A stretch of 64,000 nucleotides of DNA from Mucilaginibacter kameinonensis. GTDB taxonomy: Bacteria; Bacteroidota; Bacteroidia; Sphingobacteriales; Sphingobacteriaceae. The translations under genes were made by a program, and so were the position numbers. Positions 59,471 through 64,000 of this stretch are shown piece after piece. The notes below the pieces were generated by a model. The model made no database searches and was not told the origin of the DNA. It saw only the letters and a program-made list of their open reading frames with translations. The stretch covers positions 124,001 through 188,000 of the forward strand of contig NZ_RCWZ01000007.1 of NCBI RefSeq assembly GCF_003675385.1, in the 5' to 3' direction. Positions within the stretch are counted from its first letter, which is position 1; each line of letters opens with the position of its first letter.

Positions 59471-61555
59471 TTAGTTTACCTCAATGATCTTGATACCCCA
59501 GGGCTCCAGTTTTAAGCTGGCATCTTTGCTGATATTATCACCTGATAACAGCTCTTTGCCATTATTATAAGGATAGGTGAAGCTGGTTTCACTGGCTGAA
59601 TAATTAAAATAATAATGTACCGTTTTACCACTCTGATTTACCCCTTGTTTGGTTACAATAGGCCAGGCTATTTGCTGATCGGCACCCCATAAGCCGATGG
59701 ATTTTACCTCATTGGCAAGCAGTTTATCGGTAACGGCGCTGGTGGTGAGCGTACCAATATAGGTAGCTACGCCCTTACCATACTTGTTTTGGGTAATGGC
59801 TGCATACTTGGCCCAAACCGGGTGATCGTAATAAGCCAGCACTTTCGCAGTAGTTGGGGTAATCAGCTCCATCCAGGTGTTTAGCTTTTTATCTTCGGGT
59901 TTCAGGTTCCAGTCATCTGCTTTTAACGAGGCGTTGCTTGGTTCGGTAAACTGACTGTAGTAAATACCACAAGCCTCGTCAATAATGCCGGGCTGATGCG
60001 TGGTGCGCACTTTTACATTTTCATCGGCAAAGCCACTTTTACAGGTGTAAATGATATGGCCGCCGTTTTTAACATAGGTGTTCAGGCGTTTCAGCAGGCT
60101 ATCGGGCGCCGCATAAAGCAGGGGCACTACGAGTAGCTTATAGTCTTCAATATTTTTGCTTGTTGGGTCTACAAAATCGCAGCCTACGTTCATATGGTAA
60201 AGGCCATCGTAAAACTGTCGTAACACATCATTATAGCCGGTTCGCGTTCCCCAGCCAAAGCCGAAAGCTTTAAAACCGGTGAGCGCTTCATTGCTGAACA
60301 GGATTGCTACATCGTTTTTCTTTTTCAGGTTGATGAGTTTACTGCTTAACCTGTCGAAATCTTTGCCTATCGTTTTAGCTTCGTCATAAACCGGATTAGG
60401 TTCAAGATCATGGCTTAACAAACCTTTCCAATAAGTTTCGGCAGAGTTATGGATAGAATGCCATGGCCAGTAGCTTACCATGTTGGCACCCGATGCCAGG
60501 TGACTAAAAGCCTGCAACCTCAGCTGACCAGGATATGGCACCCATTGTGGAAAACCCTGCGCTTCGGTTTCGATAGTAAGGTAGTTTTTGCCACCTTTCA
60601 TAGAGCGGGCTACATCGCCCCCAAAAGAAATTTCCACGCCGGTAAGTTTGTCCTGGCTGGGGTGATAAATATCTATGCCTGCAATATCCAAAGCTTTGGC
60701 TGCTGCAAAGTGATCTACATCGGGCTGGATACCGAACGAATAACCGTGCCATTCCAGGTCGAAGTTTTGGGTGATAAACTGGTCGGGGCGTTTGTACTCG
60801 CGCACTATAGCGGCCTGCCATGCTAAATAATCGGTAACCAGCTGGCGCTGAAATTTGGCAAACTCCGATGAAAGACTACCATTAATGGTATTAACCATCG
60901 ACGGAAAATCGTCCCAGTTATTAATGCGGTTGCTCCAGTAATCAAGCCCGAAAATGTGGTTAATGTTATCCAGTGTTTTATATTTCGCCTTCATGTAGTT
61001 AACAAACAGCGCCTGCACATTTGGCCCCGCCGTACCGTACGATTTGGTTTCGTTATCTACCTGGTAACCTATCACCGCCTTGTTATCCTTCACATGCTCC
61101 ATTATTTTGCGGATAACCCGCTCAGCGTAAAAACGGTAATCTTTATTGGTGATATCCATATTTTGCCTTGGCCCGTACTGGTTTTGGCCAGATGGGGTGA
61201 TAGCAAGTATTTCGGGATGTTTCTTAACCATCCATGTAGGTACGGCATAGGTTGGCGTACCTATAATAACGTGGATCCCGGCTTTTTGCATGGCGTTTAA
61301 TACCCTGTCGATATGCGTAAAATCGAAAACACCGTCCTGCGGCTCTTCCGTGCTCCAGGTAGATTCGGCTATGCGCACCACGTTAATGCCGCAGGCTTTC
61401 ATCATTTGCACATCCTTGTCCAGCCTTTCGTAAGGCATATATTCGTCATAGTAAGCTACCCCGTAAAGCAACTTATCCATTTTAGGATATTGAGCAAACG
61501 CAGACGCGGCAAAAACTATTTGCGCGATAACGAACAGCAGGTATTTCTTGTTCAT
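59471..61555 (-). CDS. GH42 beta-galactosidase
   Basis: The 694-residue secreted enzyme has a signal peptide (residues 1-21) and a GH42 TIM barrel with acid/base Glu169 (YQVDNET) and nucleophile Glu329 (YLTIETEAQG), then a class I amidotransferase-like trimerisation domain (about 410-610) and a C-terminal beta domain. GH42 removes beta-galactose; secreted forms in Bacteroidota act on plant galactans. It is divergent from the GH43 gene, and the two likely share a polysaccharide substrate. Confidence 0.9.
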   Translation of the reverse strand: MNKKYLLFVIAQIVFAASAFAQYPKMDKLLYGVAYYDEYMPYERLDKDVQMMKACGINVVRIAESTWSTEEPQDGVFDFTHIDRVLNAMQKAGIHVIIGTPTYAVPTWMVKKHPEILAITPSGQNQYGPRQNMDITNKDYRFYAERVIRKIMEHVKDNKAVIGYQVDNETKSYGTAGPNVQALFVNYMKAKYKTLDNINHIFGLDYWSNRINNWDDFPSMVNTINGSLSSEFAKFQRQLVTDYLAWQAAIVREYKRPDQFITQNFDLEWHGYSFGIQPDVDHFAAAKALDIAGIDIYHPSQDKLTGVEISFGGDVARSMKGGKNYLTIETEAQGFPQWVPYPGQLRLQAFSHLASGANMVSYWPWHSIHNSAETYWKGLLSHDLEPNPVYDEAKTIGKDFDRLSSKLINLKKKNDVAILFSNEALTGFKAFGFGWGTRTGYNDVLRQFYDGLYHMNVGCDFVDPTSKNIEDYKLLVVPLLYAAPDSLLKRLNTYVKNGGHIIYTCKSGFADENVKVRTTHQPGIIDEACGIYYSQFTEPSNASLKADDWNLKPEDKKLNTWMELITPTTAKVLAYYDHPVWAKYAAITQNKYGKGVATYIGTLTTSAVTDKLLANEVKSIGLWGADQQIAWPIVTKQGVNQSGKTVHYYFNYSASETSFTYPYNNGKELLSGDNISKDASLKLEPWGIKIIEVN

Positions 61556-61741
61556 AAAAAGCGGTATTTAAGATAATTGGCTTGTGCTGATGAAAGTACG
61601 AATTAATTGTATTTTTAACACACATTAATAAAATATTTTATGATGTGAAACAGATGTAGTAGTACACAACATTTTTATTGCTGTTTAAAAACTGATATTA
61701 GCGCCCTGTTGTAATACCATTATAACCTGTTAGTATCTTTT

Positions 61742-63496
61742 ATGAAAACAGTTACCCGTTATCTGCTCATCCTGATGTTTTGCTGCGCGATGAGCGCCAA
61801 TGCGCAACAAAAGCGCCTTACTTATTGTAACCCGCTTAACCTTGATTATGGTTATACCCCCTTTGAAACCTTTGCCGGTTGGGGTAAGCACCGCGCCACT
61901 GCCGACCCAACCATGACCCTTTTCAAAGGTAAATATTACCTCTTCTCTACCAACCAGTTTGGTTACTGGTGGAGCGATGACATGCTAAACTGGAACTTTG
62001 TTTACCGCAAATTTGTCCGCCCCTATAATGAAGTAAAGGGCGATGAGCTTTGCGCACCCGCTACATTAGTTTTGGGCGATACCCTGCTGGTGATAGGATC
62101 TACCTATAATAAAGATTTTACCCTGTGGATGAGCACCAACCCTACGCATGACGACTGGAAAGCCGCCAAAGACTATTTTAAAGTAGGTGCATGGGATCCC
62201 GGTATGTTTGCCGATGATGATGGAAGGGTTTATATTTATCATGGTTCCAGCAATACGCTGCCGCTTTACGGGCAGGAGATAGACAGGCATACCTTCGAGC
62301 CCATCGGCCCTAAAAAAGAAATGGTGAAGCTTAACCCCGAAGAGCACGGCTGGGAGCGCTTTGGCGAACATAATGATAATGTATTCCTGCTGCCATTTAT
62401 CGAAGGCTCATGGATGAACAAGTATAAAGGCAAATATTACCTGCAATTTGGTGCTCCCGGCACCGAGCAAAGCGGCTATGGCGATGGCGTTTTTGTAGGC
62501 GATCATCCGCTGGGGCCTTTCACTTATCAAAAGCATAACCCATTCTCATACAAACCCGGTGGCTTTGCCAAAGGCGCAGGTCATGGTGCCACCTGGGCCG
62601 ATAAGTATGGCAATTACTGGCATATCAGCACCATGGGCATCTCGGTAAAAAATAACTTTGAGCGCCGCATTGGTTTCTGGCCTGCCGGATTTGATCAGGA
62701 TGGTGTGCTGTACAGCAACACTGCCTATGGCGATTATCCGCACTACTTATCCAACGGGCCCGAAGATCACCTGAAAAGTAATTTTACCGGCTGGATGATC
62801 CTTAACTACAATAAACCTGTCGAGGTTTCATCAACCCTTGATGCATATGCTGCCAACAACGCGGTGGATGAGGATATTAAAACCTACTGGAGCGCCAAAA
62901 CAGCCAACAAAGGCGAGTGGCTCAAAACCGATTTGGGTGAGGTAAGCACGGTAAACGCCATACAGATAAACTATGCCGACCAGGATGCGGAGTTTATGGG
63001 GAAATCATTAGGCGTGTATCACCAATACATCATCTACTCATCGCTTAACGGCAAAACATGGCAGCCCCTTATCGACAAAAGCAAAAACCGTAAAGACGTA
63101 CCTCACGATTACATCGAACTAAAAACCCCAGCCAAAGCCCGCTATATAAAAATGGTGAACCTGCACATGCCAACAGGTAAGTTTGCCCTATCCGGCTTAA
63201 GGGTATTTGGTAAAGGTGCCGGTGCCAAGCCCGATACCGTGCAAAACCTGATTGTGCTGCGTGGTGACAGCGAACGCCGCAATGCCTGGCTTAAATGGAA
63301 ACCCAACGACAATGCCACCGGTTACACCGTTTACTTTGGCATAGCACCCGATAAGCTGTACAACAACATGATGGTTTACGGTAAAAACGAGTACTATTTT
63401 AATGGGATGGACAAAAGCCTGCCATACTATTTTCAGATAGAAGCGTTTAATGAAAACGGCATTTCGGCCAGAACCAAGGTTGTGAAGGTGGAGTAG
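61742..63496 (+). CDS. GH43-type glycosidase with F5/8C-like and Fn3-like domains
   Basis: The 584-residue secreted enzyme has a signal peptide (1-22), a five-bladed propeller with catalytic pattern Asp55 (TADPT), Asp152 (GAWDPG) and Glu221 (IEGSWM), a discoidin-like carbohydrate-binding module (about 355-495, DEDIKTYWSAKT ... LSGLRVFGK) and a C-terminal Fn3-like module (500-584). GH43 acts on arabinan, xylan or galactan. Divergent with the GH42 gene across a 186-base gap. No SusC/SusD pair is in this window. Confidence 0.88.
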   Translation: MKTVTRYLLILMFCCAMSANAQQKRLTYCNPLNLDYGYTPFETFAGWGKHRATADPTMTLFKGKYYLFSTNQFGYWWSDDMLNWNFVYRKFVRPYNEVKGDELCAPATLVLGDTLLVIGSTYNKDFTLWMSTNPTHDDWKAAKDYFKVGAWDPGMFADDDGRVYIYHGSSNTLPLYGQEIDRHTFEPIGPKKEMVKLNPEEHGWERFGEHNDNVFLLPFIEGSWMNKYKGKYYLQFGAPGTEQSGYGDGVFVGDHPLGPFTYQKHNPFSYKPGGFAKGAGHGATWADKYGNYWHISTMGISVKNNFERRIGFWPAGFDQDGVLYSNTAYGDYPHYLSNGPEDHLKSNFTGWMILNYNKPVEVSSTLDAYAANNAVDEDIKTYWSAKTANKGEWLKTDLGEVSTVNAIQINYADQDAEFMGKSLGVYHQYIIYSSLNGKTWQPLIDKSKNRKDVPHDYIELKTPAKARYIKMVNLHMPTGKFALSGLRVFGKGAGAKPDTVQNLIVLRGDSERRNAWLKWKPNDNATGYTVYFGIAPDKLYNNMMVYGKNEYYFNGMDKSLPYYFQIEAFNENGISARTKVVKVE

Positions 63497-63501
63497 TATT
63501 G

Positions 63502-63635
63502 ACTCACCCCGACGTCGCTACGCTTGTCACCCCTCTCTGCTCCGCAAAGAGGGGATTTTAGTTTTTTACCTTCCTTACCCTCTTTCCGCCAAAGGCGAAG
63601 AGAGGGTGGCACAGCGAAGCGCAGGCCGGGTGAGT
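63502..63635. repeat. MITE-like inverted repeat, CTCACCC family
   Basis: ACTCACCC (63,502-63,509) and GGGTGAGT (63,628-63,635) are the ends of a 134-base element with inner CCTCTCTGC/GCAAAGAGGGG and CCCTCTTTCC/GAAGAGAGGG arms. It relates to the element at 46,185-46,285. Confidence 0.7.
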
Positions 63636-63712
63636 AAACTATGCGCCATATAAGATTATTGCTAAATTTAGCGTTATTCGAATAGCCTTCAACATAAGAT
63701 ACAATCCCCCCT

Positions 63713-64000
63713 ATGCTAAAAACCATCCCCCTCATCCTCATATCCCTAATCCTCAGCATTACTGCCAATGCCCAGCAGGCTGATAGCACCCTGAAAAAAT
63801 CGCCTGTAAAAACACTGAACGATAAACAGTTTACCCAACTAATTACCGGCGAGTATTTATTTGACGATATTGAACAGGTAGCCCGGCTTAACCATTACCC
63901 CATGCCCGATGCCGCTTTGAAGTTTAAGAAAGAGCTTAGTTTGAGCCCCATTCAGGTTACCAAAATCACCGCCCTTGCTACCGAACTCCACCGCAAACGG
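63713..64000 (+). CDS. Secreted protein, 5' part only
   Basis: The open frame begins at ATG 63,713 with a signal peptide (MLKTIPLILISLILSITANAQ) and continues out of the window. Visible mature part is acidic-to-basic and helical (LKFKKELSLSPIQVTKITALATELHRKR), a pattern that recalls Spy/CpxP-like periplasmic proteins, but this is tentative. Confidence 0.6.
   Translation, partial: MLKTIPLILISLILSITANAQQADSTLKKSPVKTLNDKQFTQLITGEYLFDDIEQVARLNHYPMPDAALKFKKELSLSPIQVTKITALATELHRKR

Noticed and set aside
59041..63496. Full polysaccharide-utilisation locus around the GH42/GH43 pair
   Set aside because: No SusC/SusD-like genes or hybrid regulator appear in the window, so only the enzyme pair can be stated.

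Overview
The window looks like chromosome from a member of the Bacteroidota, most likely family Sphingobacteriaceae (Mucilaginibacter/Pedobacter-like). The reasons are Bacteroidota-type TAnnTTTG promoter boxes, almost no Shine-Dalgarno sequences, AT-rich gene starts, a polysaccharide-degrading gene set (GH5, GH42, GH43) and families such as DUF4846 that are frequent in this phylum. Genus is inferred from general features only.

About 37 kb (roughly 790-38,130) is one apparently intact Mu-like transposable prophage. Matching sites related to aaaaccacttgtaa lie in inverted orientation at its two ends. From left to right it carries: a leftward LexA/S24-type repressor facing a small Ner/Cro-like regulator across an operator region; a DDE transposase (MuA) and AAA target-selection ATPase (MuB); about 15 small early genes (DUF3164, MazG-like, DUF4406-like, RecA-like NTPase, a methylase-like gene broken by an amber codon); a cargo-like stretch at 11.3-13.2 kb with genes on both strands; and an HTH regulator at 13.2 kb that may be the Mor-like late activator. 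The late genes form two divergent operons. One runs leftward (20,789 to 14,115: small and large terminase, gp36-like, portal, head morphogenesis with a nuclease-like tail domain, gpG, a connector candidate, a lipoprotein). The other runs rightward (21,015 to 37,126: protease/scaffold, capsid, holin, lysozyme, contractile tail, baseplate, tail fibre). The tail assembly chaperone has a clear -1 frameshift site. The tail fibre contains a glycosidase-like beta-propeller. Just inside the right end, behind a terminator and with its own promoter, sits a GT8 glycosyltransferase cargo gene.

To the right of the prophage (38.1-42.0 kb) is an accessory segment: ATTGAACA repeats next to a RepA-like ATPase gene, a nested inverted repeat, and a two-gene AAA ATPase + DUF4435 cassette that matches the architecture of the PARIS anti-phage system (AriA-AriB).

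From 42.7 kb the DNA looks like host chromosome. A leftward operon of histidine kinase, BcsB-like protein, GT2 synthase with an N-terminal MshEN-like domain, and polytopic membrane protein, with a divergent GH5 glucanase, looks like a cellulose-type exopolysaccharide locus. After it come an acyl-ACP desaturase, an MscS channel, a GIY-YIG protein, an aldo/keto reductase, DUF4846 and M23 peptidase genes, a pentapeptide-repeat protein, an IS200-like transposase with hairpin array, and GH42 and GH43 enzymes. The host gaps hold several families of dispersed inverted repeats that I do not see inside the prophage. A RAYT transposase with its own REP-like hairpins borders the prophage on the left.
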